Assembly (NCBI RefSeq): GCF_019049675.1
Contig: NZ_JAFMOW010000052.1
Location: 1-64,000 of the forward strand
Length of the DNA: 64,000 nucleotides
Origin: Rahnella bonaserana
Lineage (GTDB): Bacteria > Pseudomonadota > Gammaproteobacteria > Enterobacterales > Enterobacteriaceae
Direction of reading: 5' to 3'
The position numbers and the translations under genes were made by a program. Under the pieces are notes generated by a model, which did no database searches, was not told where the DNA came from, and saw nothing but the letters and a program-made list of their open reading frames with translations. This document shows, piece after piece, positions 1-9,367 of the stretch (positions within the stretch are counted from its first letter, which is position 1; every line of letters starts with the position of its first letter).

Positions 1-208
1 GGGTATTAATGGCTACGCGGAGTAAAAATCCCCACCAAAATAATTTTTTATCAGTATTTAGTCTGCTATCTCATCAATATTACATCTTATCTATCAATAA
101 CCTGATTATCCTCCCTCAGCGTTTATCCCGTTTTGGGATAATTTTTCTCCCGGTTTACTCTTCCTGTGTAGACGTTTTATTTACTCATAACTCAGGAAAG
201 GATCCTCC

Positions 209-463
209 ATGAACAAAACACAGAATCATACTGACTGGCATCAGGCAGACATCATTGCGGCATTGCGTAGACGGGGTACGACATTGGCGGCGGTATCGCG
301 TAGTGCGGGATTGAGTTCTTCGACGCTATCGAATGCGCTGTCACGATCATGGCCGAAAGGGGAGAAGGTGATTGCGCAGGCACTGGATGTGCATCCGAGT
401 GTGATCTGGCCGAGCCGTTATTTTGATGCGCGGGGAGAGTTGGTGAAGAAGATTCTGCGATGA
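209..463 (+). CDS. sfsB: Nlp/SfsB-type (Ner-like) DNA-binding regulator
   Basis: An 84-residue protein that is almost entirely one helix-turn-helix domain of the Ner/Nlp family (Mu Ner and E. coli SfsB/Nlp). It starts with the family's typical W-H-x-A-D-I-I-A-A-L-R-R-R-G stretch (residues 10-23), then a recognition-helix region rich in Ser (L-S-S-S-T-L-S-N-A-L) and the closing H-P-S-V-I-W-P-S-R-Y. The family is known for sugar-fermentation and competence-type regulation; the target here is unknown. The ATG is preceded by AGGATCCTCC. A terminator follows at 504-525. No partner gene is visible upstream within the window. Confidence 0.85.
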   Translation: MNKTQNHTDWHQADIIAALRRRGTTLAAVSRSAGLSSSTLSNALSRSWPKGEKVIAQALDVHPSVIWPSRYFDARGELVKKILR

Positions 464-503
464 ATATTATTGCGAGATAAAGAATCTCCGTCTTTTAAAC
501 AAA

Positions 504-529
504 AACGCCGACTTCCGTCGGCGTTTCCA
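504..529. terminator. Bidirectional rho-independent terminator
   Basis: A 9-bp stem AACGCCGAC/GTCGGCGTT closes a TTCC loop, with an A-rich left flank and a T-rich right flank. It lies between two convergent genes, the Nlp-type regulator and the outer-membrane factor, and can serve both. Confidence 0.8.
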
Positions 530-541
530 TTCATTCAAAAA

Positions 542-1945
542 TTACTCCTTCCATCCGCCACCCAGCGCTTTATATAAACTGATGTCCTGATTCAGTTGGG
601 CAAGTTGTGTGGTGATCAGCGTTTGCTGAGCAGAATACAGGGAGCGCTGCGCGACCAGTACGCTCAGGTAGTTGTCGACACCGCCTTTGAAACGCATCTG
701 CGAGAGGTCGTAATTGCGCTGGTTGGCATCGGCGTCCTGCTGGCGGGCCAGCAATTCGTCTTTGTAGGTCTCCTGGCCAGCTAAGCCGTCGGACACTTCT
801 TTGAACGCCGTCTGAATCGCTTTTTCATAGTTGGCGATATCAATTTTCCTGGTGTCTTTCGCGATGTCGAGATTGGCCTGATTCACGCCGCCGTCGAAGA
901 TCGGGATGTTAATCGATGGCATAAATGACCATGCGCCGGTGCCGCCGTCGAACAATTTACTCAGGCTGCCACTTTCTGAACCGGCGGTGCCGGTCAGCGT
1001 GATGCTCGGGAAGAATGCCGCGCGCGCTGCGCCGATGTTGGCGTTAGCCGCTTTCAGCGTATGTTCAGCGGCAATAATGTCCGGGCGACGGGTCAGCAGA
1101 TCAGACGGTAAACCGGCCGGTGTCTGCGGGAATTTCCAGTCCTGTTGCAGGGTGGCGTTCGCCAGCAAATTCTGCGGAATGGGGGTGCCGACCAGCAGCG
1201 TCAGCGCGTTCACATCCTGACGAACCTGGCGCGTGTACTGCGCGATATCGGCCTGTGCTGCGCGAACGGTGGTTTCGGCCTGCACCAGATCCTGCGAGGT
1301 GCTGATGCCGGAGTCGTAACTGCGTTTGGTCAGCTCGTAGGATTTGTTCTGGCTGTCAGCGGTACTGATCGCCAGTTTCAGCAAGTCATTATCCGCCGCC
1401 AGACTCAGATAGCCGGAAGCGACTTCAGACACCAGCGAGATTTGCGTAGCGCGCTGCGTCGCCTCTGTCGCCAGGAAGGTTTCCAGCCCCTGATCGCGCA
1501 GGCTGCGCACGCGGCCAAACAGGTCAACTTCATAGGATGTCACGCCGAGATTGGCACTGTATTGCTGATAGGTTACGGGACCGGTATTTTGCGTCGAATA
1601 CAATCCTCCGGGCAGATGCTGGTTGGTTTCACCGGCGCTGGCGTCGAGCGTCGGCAGCAGCGCAGCGCGGTCAATCTGGAAGGCCGCGCGCGCGGTATCG
1701 ACGTTTAACGCCGCGACCCGAAGGTCGCGGTTGTTAGTCAGAGACATGCCAATCAGCTGATTCATCGCCGGTTGACTGAAGAAGGTTTTCCAGCCGATAT
1801 CCTGTGCAGCGCCGGTTTTCGCACCGTCCCAGTTGCTGGCGACCGGCAGCGCAGGGCGCTGATAATCCGGCTCCATCGTACAGCCCGCCAGCAGGGTGAG
1901 TGAAAACGCGCCGATAAGTGACAGCGCGAAATGCGGTTTATTCAT
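542..1945 (-). CDS. RND efflux outer-membrane factor lipoprotein (OprM/NodT family)
   Basis: A 467-residue outer-membrane channel protein of the TolC-like OprM/NodT class. It forms the exit duct of a tripartite RND pump. The N-terminus is a lipoprotein signal ending in the lipobox L-L-A-G-C (Cys22), followed by the family's M-E-P-D-Y-x-R-P start. Two repeated coiled-coil/beta segments follow, with the expected L-L-T-R-R-P-D-I-x-A-A-E-H motif mid-protein. It is the last gene of the adaptor-permease-channel operon and overlaps the permease stop by 8 bp, so translation is probably coupled. Having its own channel means the pump need not borrow TolC. Substrates cannot be read from sequence. Confidence 0.93.
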   Translation of the reverse strand: MNKPHFALSLIGAFSLTLLAGCTMEPDYQRPALPVASNWDGAKTGAAQDIGWKTFFSQPAMNQLIGMSLTNNRDLRVAALNVDTARAAFQIDRAALLPTLDASAGETNQHLPGGLYSTQNTGPVTYQQYSANLGVTSYEVDLFGRVRSLRDQGLETFLATEATQRATQISLVSEVASGYLSLAADNDLLKLAISTADSQNKSYELTKRSYDSGISTSQDLVQAETTVRAAQADIAQYTRQVRQDVNALTLLVGTPIPQNLLANATLQQDWKFPQTPAGLPSDLLTRRPDIIAAEHTLKAANANIGAARAAFFPSITLTGTAGSESGSLSKLFDGGTGAWSFMPSINIPIFDGGVNQANLDIAKDTRKIDIANYEKAIQTAFKEVSDGLAGQETYKDELLARQQDADANQRNYDLSQMRFKGGVDNYLSVLVAQRSLYSAQQTLITTQLAQLNQDISLYKALGGGWKE

Positions 1946-4900
1946 GGTGTGTTGCCTCAGACGCCGGAAGCGCCTTGTCTTGTTTTTTCGATTTGCGGGT
2001 GAACAAATTCACAATCGTCACGTAGAACATCGGGACGAAGAAAATCGCCAGGAAGGTCGCCGTAATCATCCCGCCGACCACGGCGGTACCGATGGAATGC
2101 TGGCTGCCCGCGCCCGCGCCGCTGGAAATGGTCAGCGGGAATACACCGAGAATAAAGGCCATCGAGGTCATGATAATCGGCCGGATGCGCAGCTTGGCCG
2201 CTTCGATCGCCGCTTCCGTCACCGACATGCCTTCGTTCTCATGCAGCTCTTTGGCGAACTCGACAATCAATATGGCGTTCTTTGCCGCCAGCCCGACGGT
2301 GGTTAACAGGCCGACCTGGAAGAAGACGTCATTCGACAAGCCGCGCAGCAGCACGGCGCCGATCGTCCCGAGGATCCCCAGCGGTACCACCAGCATGACG
2401 GAGAACGGAATTGACCAGCTCTCGTACAGTGCCGCCAGACACAGGAACACCACGATCATCGACAGGGTATAAAGTGCCGGTGTTTGTGAGCCGGAAAGCT
2501 TTTCTTCATAGCTCAGGCCGTGCCATGCCACTTTGTAACCCGGTGGCAGTTTGGCCGCGATTTCCATCACCGCGTCGTTGGCGTCGCCCGAGCTGTAACC
2601 CGGCGCCGGTGCGCCCATCAGTTCGACAGAAGACACGCCGTTGAAACGCTCGTAGCGCGGTGAACCGTACACCCATTTGCCGCTGCCGAAGGCGCTCCAC
2701 GGCACCATATCGCCGCTGGAGTTACGGAAATACCAGTTGTTCAGATCTTCCGGCGTGACGCGGGAAGCAGCTTTGCCCTGGATGTAAACGCGCTTCACGC
2801 GGTTGTTGTACATGAACTGGTTCACATACGCCGAACCCCAGGCGGCAGACAACGTATTGTTGATGTCGTCGAGGCTCAGCCCCAGCGCCTGTGCGCGTTC
2901 ATCGTCAATTTCCAGCTGATATTGCGGTTCATCTTCCATCCCGTTCGGACGCACGGCGGTCAGGCGTTTGTCCTGCGAGGCCAGTTGCAGGAACTGGTTA
3001 CGCGCCGCCATCAGGGCGTTATGCCCTTTGCCGTTGGTGTCCTGCAGGAAGAAGTCAAAACCAGTGGCGTTACCCAGTTCCATAACCGCTGGCGGAACGA
3101 AAGCAAACACGCGGGCATCTTTGATGGTGGCGAAATGCGCCATCGCACGACCGGCGAGTGCCTGAACTTTCTGCGCGGCGTCCGGACGTTTCGCCCAGGT
3201 TTTCAGCTGCACGAAGGCAATCCCGACGTTCTGACCACGGCCGGCGAAGCTGAAGCCGTTGGCGGTGAATACCGAGGAAACGATGCCCCCTTCCTGCGTC
3301 ATCAGGTATTCGCGCACGTTATCCAGCACCTGCTGAGTACGTTCCGCCGAGGCATTAGCGGGCAGCGTGGCCTGAACCAGCATGACGCCCTGATCCTCAT
3401 CCGGCAGGAAGGTGGTCGGCACGCGGGTGAACATAAACCCGGTGGCGATCACGATCAGCAGATAGATGCACATAAACAGACGACGACGGGAAATCACCGT
3501 GCCGACGGCGCTGGTGTAGCGCGTCGCCCCTTTGTCGAAGGTACGGTTGAACCAGCCCGCAAAGCCTTTCTGCGATTTTTCCTCGTCGTTGTGTTTGATG
3601 ATGGTGGCACACAACGCCGGAGTGAAAATCAGCGCCATCAGCACGGAGAGCGCCATGGCAGACACAATGGTGATCGAGAACTGACGGTAGATGATCCCGG
3701 TCGAGCCGCCGAAGAATGCCATCGGCACTAACACGGCGGAGAGCACCAGTGCGATACCAAACAGCGCGCCCTGGATCTGTTTCATCGATTTGATGGTGGC
3801 TTCTTTCGGCGACAACTTATCTTCTGTCATCACACGTTCAACGTTTTCCACCACCACGATGGCGTCATCCACCAGCAGGCCTATTGCCAGCACCATCCCG
3901 AACATGGTCAGGGTGTTAATGGAATACCCCGCGGCCGCCAGAATACCGAAAGTACCGAGCAGCACCACCGGCACCACCAGCGTGGTGACCAGCGTCGCGC
4001 GCAGGTTTTGCAGGAACAGCAACATCACGCAGAACACCAGCACGATGGCTTCGATCAGCGTTTTCACCACTTCTTCAATCGACGCGCTGACCACTGGCGC
4101 GGTCTGGTACGGGAACTCGACTTTCACGCCAGCCGGCAGGGAATCTTCCAGCCCGGCGACGGTAGCTTTGACCGCTTTGTCGGTATCCAGCACATTTGCG
4201 CCGCTCGCCAGACGCAGGGCGATAGCGGTAGACGGGCTGCCGTTAAAGGTCGAGGAGATGGAATAACTTTCCGGTCCCAGATCGACATTTCCGACATCAC
4301 TAAGGCGTACCTGCGAACCGTCGGCATTCACTTTCAACAGCACGTTTTTGAACTGATTAATGCTGTCGAAACGGGTTTTCCCGATGATGGTGGCGCTGAG
4401 TTTGCTGTCTTTGACCGTCGGCAGTCCGCCGAGAGAACCGGAAGACACCTGGACGTTTTGCGCTTCAATCGCCGCACTGACATCACTTGGGATCAGCTGA
4501 TATTTATACAGTTTTGCCGGATCGAGCCAGATACGCATCGCGTATTCGGAACCCAGCACCAGGAAGTCGCCGACGCCTTTGGTACGCACGATCGGGTCTT
4601 CCAGTTTGGTCACCAGCAGGTTACTCAGATCCGAGTTACTCATTTTGCCATCGGTCGAAATCAGGCTGACCAGCAGCATAAAGTTGGCCTGATATTTGGC
4701 AATACGGATCCCCTGATTGACCACTTCAGTCGGTAGCTGCGATTCGGCCAGAGACACTTTATTCTGAACCTGAACCTGCGCGATATCCGGGTTAGTGCCC
4801 TGATCGAAGGTGGCAATAATGGTGGCGCTGCCGTCGCTGTTACTTTGCGATTCGATGTAGCGCAGGTTATCCAGCCCGTTAAGCTGTTGTTCAATGACCT

Positions 4901-5087
4901 GAACCACTGTGTTCTGCGCGGTTTCCGCCGAGGCACCCGGATAGGTGACGCTGACGGAAATCGCCGGAGGCGCGATATTCGGGTACTGGTTGATCGGCAG
5001 TTTCATGATCGACAGCGCACCGGCGATCATGATGACGATGGCGACAACCCAGGCGAATATGGGGCGATTAATAAAGAAAGTAGACAT
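1938..5087 (-). CDS. RND (HAE1) multidrug efflux permease, AcrB/MexB type
   Basis: A 1,049-residue inner-membrane proton/drug antiporter, the usual length for AcrB, MexB or AdeJ. It opens with [14 protein letters not shown], has the duplicated 12-TM and porter-loop layout, and carries the TM4 proton-relay pair Asp-Asp in [15 protein letters not shown] (near residues 406-407) and the matching TM10 Lys in [13 protein letters not shown]. It sits 9 bp after the adaptor gene. By family it exports amphipathic drugs, dyes, detergents or bile salts from the periplasm and inner-membrane leaflet. The exact orthologue (AcrB versus MexB/AdeJ-like) is not settled. Confidence 0.95.
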   Translation of the reverse strand: MSTFFINRPIFAWVVAIVIMIAGALSIMKLPINQYPNIAPPAISVSVTYPGASAETAQNTVVQVIEQQLNGLDNLRYIESQSNSDGSATIIATFDQGTNPDIAQVQVQNKVSLAESQLPTEVVNQGIRIAKYQANFMLLVSLISTDGKMSNSDLSNLLVTKLEDPIVRTKGVGDFLVLGSEYAMRIWLDPAKLYKYQLIPSDVSAAIEAQNVQVSSGSLGGLPTVKDSKLSATIIGKTRFDSINQFKNVLLKVNADGSQVRLSDVGNVDLGPESYSISSTFNGSPSTAIALRLASGANVLDTDKAVKATVAGLEDSLPAGVKVEFPYQTAPVVSASIEEVVKTLIEAIVLVFCVMLLFLQNLRATLVTTLVVPVVLLGTFGILAAAGYSINTLTMFGMVLAIGLLVDDAIVVVENVERVMTEDKLSPKEATIKSMKQIQGALFGIALVLSAVLVPMAFFGGSTGIIYRQFSITIVSAMALSVLMALIFTPALCATIIKHNDEEKSQKGFAGWFNRTFDKGATRYTSAVGTVISRRRLFMCIYLLIVIATGFMFTRVPTTFLPDEDQGVMLVQATLPANASAERTQQVLDNVREYLMTQEGGIVSSVFTANGFSFAGRGQNVGIAFVQLKTWAKRPDAAQKVQALAGRAMAHFATIKDARVFAFVPPAVMELGNATGFDFFLQDTNGKGHNALMAARNQFLQLASQDKRLTAVRPNGMEDEPQYQLEIDDERAQALGLSLDDINNTLSAAWGSAYVNQFMYNNRVKRVYIQGKAASRVTPEDLNNWYFRNSSGDMVPWSAFGSGKWVYGSPRYERFNGVSSVELMGAPAPGYSSGDANDAVMEIAAKLPPGYKVAWHGLSYEEKLSGSQTPALYTLSMIVVFLCLAALYESWSIPFSVMLVVPLGILGTIGAVLLRGLSNDVFFQVGLLTTVGLAAKNAILIVEFAKELHENEGMSVTEAAIEAAKLRIRPIIMTSMAFILGVFPLTISSGAGAGSQHSIGTAVVGGMITATFLAIFFVPMFYVTIVNLFTRKSKKQDKALPASEATHHE

Positions 5088-5096
5088 TCAGCTCAC

Positions 5097-6230
5097 CTAT
5101 TGCGCGGAAGGATCGGTCATCGCGAGATTAGCCTGTTCGGCAGGGGCACTGGCTTTGCGCTCGGTGGCATTCACTTTGGCGCCCGGCCTGACGTTCTGTA
5201 ATCCGTCAGTGATCACTTTGTCGCCGTCGTTCAGCCCCTGATTGACTAACCAGTTGCCGTTCATCATCTGACCGGTGGTGACGGAGCGCTGCTCAACGGT
5301 GCTGTCGGCTTTCACCACGTACACATACGGCGCGCCTTTTACGTCATGCATGATGGCTTCCTGCGGCACCAGAATCCCCTTGTCATCAATGCCTTGCTGC
5401 AGCTGGGCGTGAACAAACATGCCCGGCAGCAGTTCATCGTGCGGGTTCGGGAATGAGGCGCGCAGGGTGACGGAACCGGTACTTTGCGACACGGTGACTT
5501 CAGAGAATTCCAGCTTGCCCGGCAGCGCATATTTGCTGCCATCTTCCAGCGTCAGGGTTGCCTGAGCAGCATTGTCACCGGCGGATTGCAACTTACCGGA
5601 AGCCAGCGCACGACGCAGCCTCAGTAAATCCTGCGAGGATTCGTTGACGTCGACATAAATCGGATTGAGCTGATCGATAGTGGTCAGGTATGCCGTCTGA
5701 CCGCTGGTCACCAGCGCCCCTTCGGTATACAACGAGCGGCCGATGTGGCCGGAAATCGGCGCGTACACTTTGGTGTATTGCAGATTGACGCGGGCGGTTT
5801 CGACATCTGCGGCAGCTTCGCGCTCGGCGGCCACGGCATCGTCATATTGCTGGCGGCTGACCGCCTGCGCTTCGACCAGCGGTTTGTAGCGGCGCGCGGT
5901 GGCATCGGCGCTTTTCCAGGTCGCCATCGCACGGTCGAAAGCGGCCTGATAGGTCGAAGGATCAATCTGATAAAGCTGCTGACCGGCTTTGACTTCACTG
6001 CCTTCAACAAAAAGACGTTTTTGGATCACGCCGTTCACCTGCGGACGGACTTCTGCACTGCGAACCGCCGTGGTGCGGCCGGGCAGGCTGGTGGTCAGGG
6101 CGACGGGCTGGCTGTGCAAAGTGACGACATTGACCGCAGGCACTTGTGCCGCCGGGGATGCAGAACCGGCGGAACCATCACATGCCGAAAGCAGTACGAC
6201 AGTACTGACAGAAAGAAACTTCAGGCGCAT
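5097..6230 (-). CDS. RND efflux periplasmic adaptor lipoprotein (AcrA/MexA type)
   Basis: A 377-residue membrane-fusion protein that bridges the RND permease and the outer-membrane factor. The ATG at 6230 gives a clean lipoprotein signal with lipobox L-L-S-A-C (Cys17). An upstream in-frame extension is possible, but it lacks signal features and I reject it. Family landmarks are G-R-T-T-A-V-R-S-A-E-V-R-P-Q-V (lipoyl half), the alpha-hairpin, and the second lipoyl half beginning Y-T-K-V-Y-A-P-I-S-G. It is the first gene of the operon, so the promoter lies in the 6231-6845 gap. No TetR- or MarR-type regulator is adjacent, unlike acrR or mexR. Confidence 0.93.
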   Translation of the reverse strand: MRLKFLSVSTVVLLSACDGSAGSASPAAQVPAVNVVTLHSQPVALTTSLPGRTTAVRSAEVRPQVNGVIQKRLFVEGSEVKAGQQLYQIDPSTYQAAFDRAMATWKSADATARRYKPLVEAQAVSRQQYDDAVAAEREAAADVETARVNLQYTKVYAPISGHIGRSLYTEGALVTSGQTAYLTTIDQLNPIYVDVNESSQDLLRLRRALASGKLQSAGDNAAQATLTLEDGSKYALPGKLEFSEVTVSQSTGSVTLRASFPNPHDELLPGMFVHAQLQQGIDDKGILVPQEAIMHDVKGAPYVYVVKADSTVEQRSVTTGQMMNGNWLVNQGLNDGDKVITDGLQNVRPGAKVNATERKASAPAEQANLAMTDPSAQ

Positions 6231-6518
6231 AGAATTCACTCTTATTAGGAAATTGAGAATAACCGTTCTCAACAAGTCCTCCACTATACGAGAGCGCCAG
6301 AGTTCGCTGTGTAAGGATATTGTCATTACCCATGAGTCGATGTTTCGAACTATGAAGAAAATGTTGCTGCATAATCCATTGAAATTATAGGGTTTTAAAC
6401 TTTTTGTGCAGTGGTAAATGGCGGGAAAGTCATTACTTAGCAAACTAATTGATAGTTATTAAGAATGATAACCAGTTAAATATTCTAAAAGTGAATGAAT
6501 TGTTGGTGGTTAGGAAAG

Positions 6519-6534
6519 TGTGATTCAGATCAAA
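6519..6534 (+). promoter_or_regulatory. Possible CRP site
   Basis: TGTGATTCAGATCAAA has a perfect left CRP half-site (TGTGA), the proper 6-bp spacer and a degenerate right half (TCAAA for TCACA). It lies upstream of the candidate sRNA. With an extended -10-like TGCTTACCAT (6558-6567) the centre would be about 47 bp from the start point, which is not an ideal spacing. Motif evidence only. Confidence 0.35.
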
Positions 6535-6567
6535 CAAATTTATACATTTTAACCTGCTGCTTACCAT

Positions 6568-6705
6568 AAAAGGCTGAAGGATCACCGCAACTGCCGTTAC
6601 CTTAGGGGCCGAGAGCGAGCAGTTCTCACATTTGCTTGTTGCCAGCCGTTCTGAACGACGACCAGTCGCAACCCCGTGCCCACAGTCCGATGTGGGCTTT
6701 TTTTT
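6568..6705 (+). ncRNA. Candidate intergenic small RNA
   Basis: This roughly 140-nt stretch has no protein gene. It has a possible promoter upstream (CRP-like half site, extended -10-like box) and a strong intrinsic terminator at its end, more than 135 bp before the next start codon. No gene ends here on the plus strand that would need such a terminator. The 5' boundary is a guess. It matches no sRNA I recognise. Confidence 0.35.
6678..6705 (+). terminator. Stand-alone rho-independent terminator
   Basis: Stem GCCCACA/TGTGGGC with loop GTCCGA is followed by eight T residues. No upstream plus-strand gene needs it, so it either ends a small RNA or attenuates the PTS transcript. Confidence 0.8.
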
Positions 6706-6771
6706 GCCTGCTGCCCCAAGCCGTTTTTCTCCGATAAAACTGTGATCCCTTTCATACTCCTGACTGTTATG

Positions 6772-6787
6772 TCTATACAACTATACA
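6772..6787 (+). promoter_or_regulatory. Probable GntR operator (tandem CTATACA half-sites)
   Basis: CTATACAA followed directly by CTATACAT lies about 60 bp before the PTS start codon. The same half-site forms the inverted repeat at 9229-9248 before the neighbouring regulator gene. The shared motif suggests one repressor controls both promoters. This is inferred from motif sharing. Confidence 0.55.
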
Positions 6788-6845
6788 TTCCGTGACTTAA
6801 CTCAATTAACGGCTTATTTTTAGCCAGCTAACTGAGGGACGACAG

Positions 6846-8447
6846 ATGATAAAACTTGGCAGCAAGGTGCATGATCTGGGCAAGGCCCTGATGACGCCTA
6901 TCTCGGTGATTGCCGCCGCCGGGATTTTCTTAGGTCTGGCGGCGGCGTTGCAAAATCCGGCGGTCACCGGTGAAGCCTTCACGCAGATGAAAACCCTGCA
7001 ACTGGTGATCGGTTTTATCCGCCAGGTGTCCGGCGCGTTGTTCGCCAATCTTCCGCTGTTCTTTGCCGTTGCCACTGCGATGGGTCTGGCCAATGCAGAG
7101 AAAGCCACAGCGGCTTTTTCCGCAGTGATCGGCTTTGTCGGGTTGCACGTTGGCGTTAACTACAGCCTGCTGGCACAGGGGATTACGCCGGAAACCATTA
7201 CGGTCGCCAAACTCATGGCCAAAGGCATGACCGAAAGCGATGCGATGATTTACGCCGCCGAGTTCACCAATACGCTGGGGATTTTCACCTACAACATGAG
7301 CGTGCTGGGCGGGGTGCTGGTCGGGTTAATCACCATGTGGCTGCACAATCGCTTTTATACGATTGTGTTGCCGACCGCAGTCGCTTTTTTCGGTGGACGT
7401 CGCTTCGTGCCGATCATCACCATTCTTGTGCTGCCGATTGTCGGTGTGCTGATGTCGCTTGTCTGGCCGACCATTGCCATGGGGATCCAGTGGATCGGTG
7501 AACTGATCGGGCGCACCGGCGAGATCGGCACCTTTATCTATGCCACGTCGGAGCGCTTGCTGATCCCGACCGGTTTGCATCACATCATCAACGAAACCGT
7601 ACGTTTCACGCCAATTGGCGGCGTGACGACGGTGGATAATCAGAGCATTGTCGGCGCGCTGAATATCTTTAATGCTGCTCTGGCCAATCCCGGCATGATC
7701 CCGGATGCGGTCACCCAGCAGGCGACGCGTTTCCTGGCTCAGGGCAAAATTCCGGTGATGATGTTTGGTTTACCGGCGGCGGCGCTGGCGATGTATCACT
7801 GCGCCAGACCTGAACATAAAGGTCGTGTAAAAGCGCTGATGCTGGCGGGCGCACTGGCGTCGTTCACCACCGGCATCACCGAGCCGCTAGAGTTCTGCTT
7901 CATCTTCGTTTCGCCGGTGCTGTACATCCTGCACGCGGCGCTGACCGGCCTGTCATTTGTGCTGATGCAAATGCTGCATGTGATGATCGGTAACGTGCAG
8001 GGCGGGGCGATTGACTTCCTGATCTTCGGCGTGCTCGGTGGCAGTAAAACACACTGGTGGTACCCGCTGATCCTTGGCGTGATTTACGCTCCGGTGTACT
8101 ACTTCAGTTTCCGATGGGTGATCTTGCGGATGCAGATCAAAACGCCGGGACGCGAGGATGAAAACGATGCTGAAGAACGCGCGAAGCCTGCGCAGGGAAC
8201 CGGCGAGAAAACCAAAAATATCATTATCGGACTGGGCGGCGAGGGGAATATTACGGCGGTCGATTGCTGCTTTACCCGTCTGCGCGTGAAGGTCAAAGAC
8301 ATGGCGCAGGTGCAGGACGGGACGCTAATGAAAACCGGTGCGGCAGGCGTCAAACGCATTACCGACACGGACGTGCATGTGATCTATGGTCCGCAGGTTG
8401 AGCAGGTGGCTAATCTGGTAAAGGCCGAGCTGTCGGGTATTGCCTGA
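6846..8447 (+). CDS. PTS EIICB permease, glucose/maltose family (MalX/PtsG-like)
   Basis: A 533-residue sugar phosphotransferase permease. Residues 1 to about 430 form the EIIC membrane channel, with F-F-G-G-R-R-F-V-P-I, E-R-L-L-I-P-T-G-L-H-H-I and the I-T-E-P-L-E-F signature. Residues from about 455 form an EIIB domain with D-C-C-F-T-R-L-R, whose second Cys (Cys475) sits at the phosphocysteine position. No EIIA domain is present, so phosphate must come from a separate protein, probably Crr (inference). It most resembles MalX. A substrate such as glucose, maltose or an alpha-glucoside cannot be assigned; no phospho-glycosidase gene is adjacent. It converges with its probable repressor, stop codons 6 bp apart. 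Confidence 0.88.
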   Translation: MIKLGSKVHDLGKALMTPISVIAAAGIFLGLAAALQNPAVTGEAFTQMKTLQLVIGFIRQVSGALFANLPLFFAVATAMGLANAEKATAAFSAVIGFVGLHVGVNYSLLAQGITPETITVAKLMAKGMTESDAMIYAAEFTNTLGIFTYNMSVLGGVLVGLITMWLHNRFYTIVLPTAVAFFGGRRFVPIITILVLPIVGVLMSLVWPTIAMGIQWIGELIGRTGEIGTFIYATSERLLIPTGLHHIINETVRFTPIGGVTTVDNQSIVGALNIFNAALANPGMIPDAVTQQATRFLAQGKIPVMMFGLPAAALAMYHCARPEHKGRVKALMLAGALASFTTGITEPLEFCFIFVSPVLYILHAALTGLSFVLMQMLHVMIGNVQGGAIDFLIFGVLGGSKTHWWYPLILGVIYAPVYYFSFRWVILRMQIKTPGREDENDAEERAKPAQGTGEKTKNIIIGLGGEGNITAVDCCFTRLRVKVKDMAQVQDGTLMKTGAAGVKRITDTDVHVIYGPQVEQVANLVKAELSGIA

Positions 8448-8453
8448 TGGCGG

Positions 8454-9194
8454 TTAACCTTTGACTTTGGCATGGACGCTGAAGGCATAGTTTTTCTGGT
8501 TGTAATAAACATCTGACACTTCAAACAACGAACCGTCAGTGAAAGAAACCACGGCGTGAGAGTGCAGCACCGGCTGGTCGCGTGACAGATTCAGCGCGAG
8601 GCGAATTTCGTTAGAGGGCAGTTCGGCGGAAATCAGTTTGGTGCTGCCTGCCGGCTGAAAACCTTTGGAACGGATATAGGCATATTTCGATGCAGTCATG
8701 GCGGCGCGGTTAATATCCGGGAAATTATCGGCGCGCATCCAGCATTGCTCATACACAAACGGCTCATCGCCCAGCAGGCGCAGGCGGATCATAAAATACA
8801 CCTCCGTACCGGCCGGAATATTCAGCTCGCGGGCGATGTCTTCGCTGGCTGGCATGCGCCGAAATTCCAGCACCTGGTTTTCAATGCGCTGATTATTTTC
8901 CTGCGCGACTTCGCTGGCGGTGAGATGGCGGTCGAGCGGTAAGATGATTTTATGCTGTTTCGGCGGTTCGACCACAAAGGTACCGCGTCCGCGATAGCGC
9001 GCCACGCGGCCCTGACGGACCAGATAATCGACGGCTTTCCGCGCGGTCATCCGCGATACTCCGTAGATTTCGCAGAGCGCCGCTTCGGTAGGGATCGGGT
9101 CGCCCGGCCTGATTTCACCGGCGCTGATTTTTTCGGTCAGTTGCTGCTCAATTTGCAGATAAAGCGGGGTGAATGAGTTCTTATCTATTTTCAT
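8454..9194 (-). CDS. GntR/HutC-family regulator with UTRA effector domain
   Basis: A 246-residue repressor-type regulator. Residues 8-75 form a winged helix with P-L-Y-L-Q-I-E-Q-Q-L and V-S-R-M-T-A-R-K-A-V; the rest is a UTRA (chorismate-lyase-like) ligand domain with E-Q-C-W-M and V-S-F-T-D-G-S-L-F-E-V-S. I chose the ATG at 9194 because CCGGAGG precedes it at good spacing; an upstream GTG at 9218 lacks that support. UTRA regulators usually bind a sugar phosphate. Position and shared operator half-sites point to the neighbouring PTS gene as target, plus autoregulation through 9229-9248. Confidence 0.88.
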   Translation of the reverse strand: MKIDKNSFTPLYLQIEQQLTEKISAGEIRPGDPIPTEAALCEIYGVSRMTARKAVDYLVRQGRVARYRGRGTFVVEPPKQHKIILPLDRHLTASEVAQENNQRIENQVLEFRRMPASEDIARELNIPAGTEVYFMIRLRLLGDEPFVYEQCWMRADNFPDINRAAMTASKYAYIRSKGFQPAGSTKLISAELPSNEIRLALNLSRDQPVLHSHAVVSFTDGSLFEVSDVYYNQKNYAFSVHAKVKG

Positions 9195-9228
9195 TAAGCC
9201 TGACCTCCGGTTCTTCACTTAAGAATAA

Positions 9229-9248
9229 TTGTATAGTTAGCTATACAA
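9229..9248. promoter_or_regulatory. Inverted-repeat operator before the gntR-type gene
   Basis: TTGTATAGTTAGCTATACAA has perfect 8-bp arms (TTGTATAG/CTATACAA) around TTAG. It lies 35 bp upstream of the regulator's start. Length and symmetry suit a GntR/HutC dimer, and the half-site recurs before the PTS gene. Confidence 0.65.
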
Positions 9249-9367
9249 ATGAGCTAACTGCGCAGCTGATATTCTGTCCAAAATGGGTTTCAGCACACAA
9301 AAAAGAAAGGTTGCCGATATCAGTAACCATTGTTCGTTTTTTGGCCGCTTTGCAGCGGCGTCAGGCG

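Larger units (their letters stand above)
6231..6845. other. Long intergenic region between the efflux operon and the PTS gene
   Basis: About 610 bp without a credible protein gene. It must hold the minus-strand efflux promoter and the plus-strand PTS promoter. The left half is A/T-rich. In the middle are a CRP-like half site (6519-6534) and a stand-alone terminator (6678-6705) that together outline a possible sRNA. Near 6772-6787 are two tandem CTATACA half-sites matching those before the gntR-type gene at 9194. Confidence 0.7.

Noticed and set aside
6445-6780. Minus-strand open frames in the long intergenic region
   Set aside because: They have no ribosome site and no recognisable protein character, and they cross the terminator and operator sequences.
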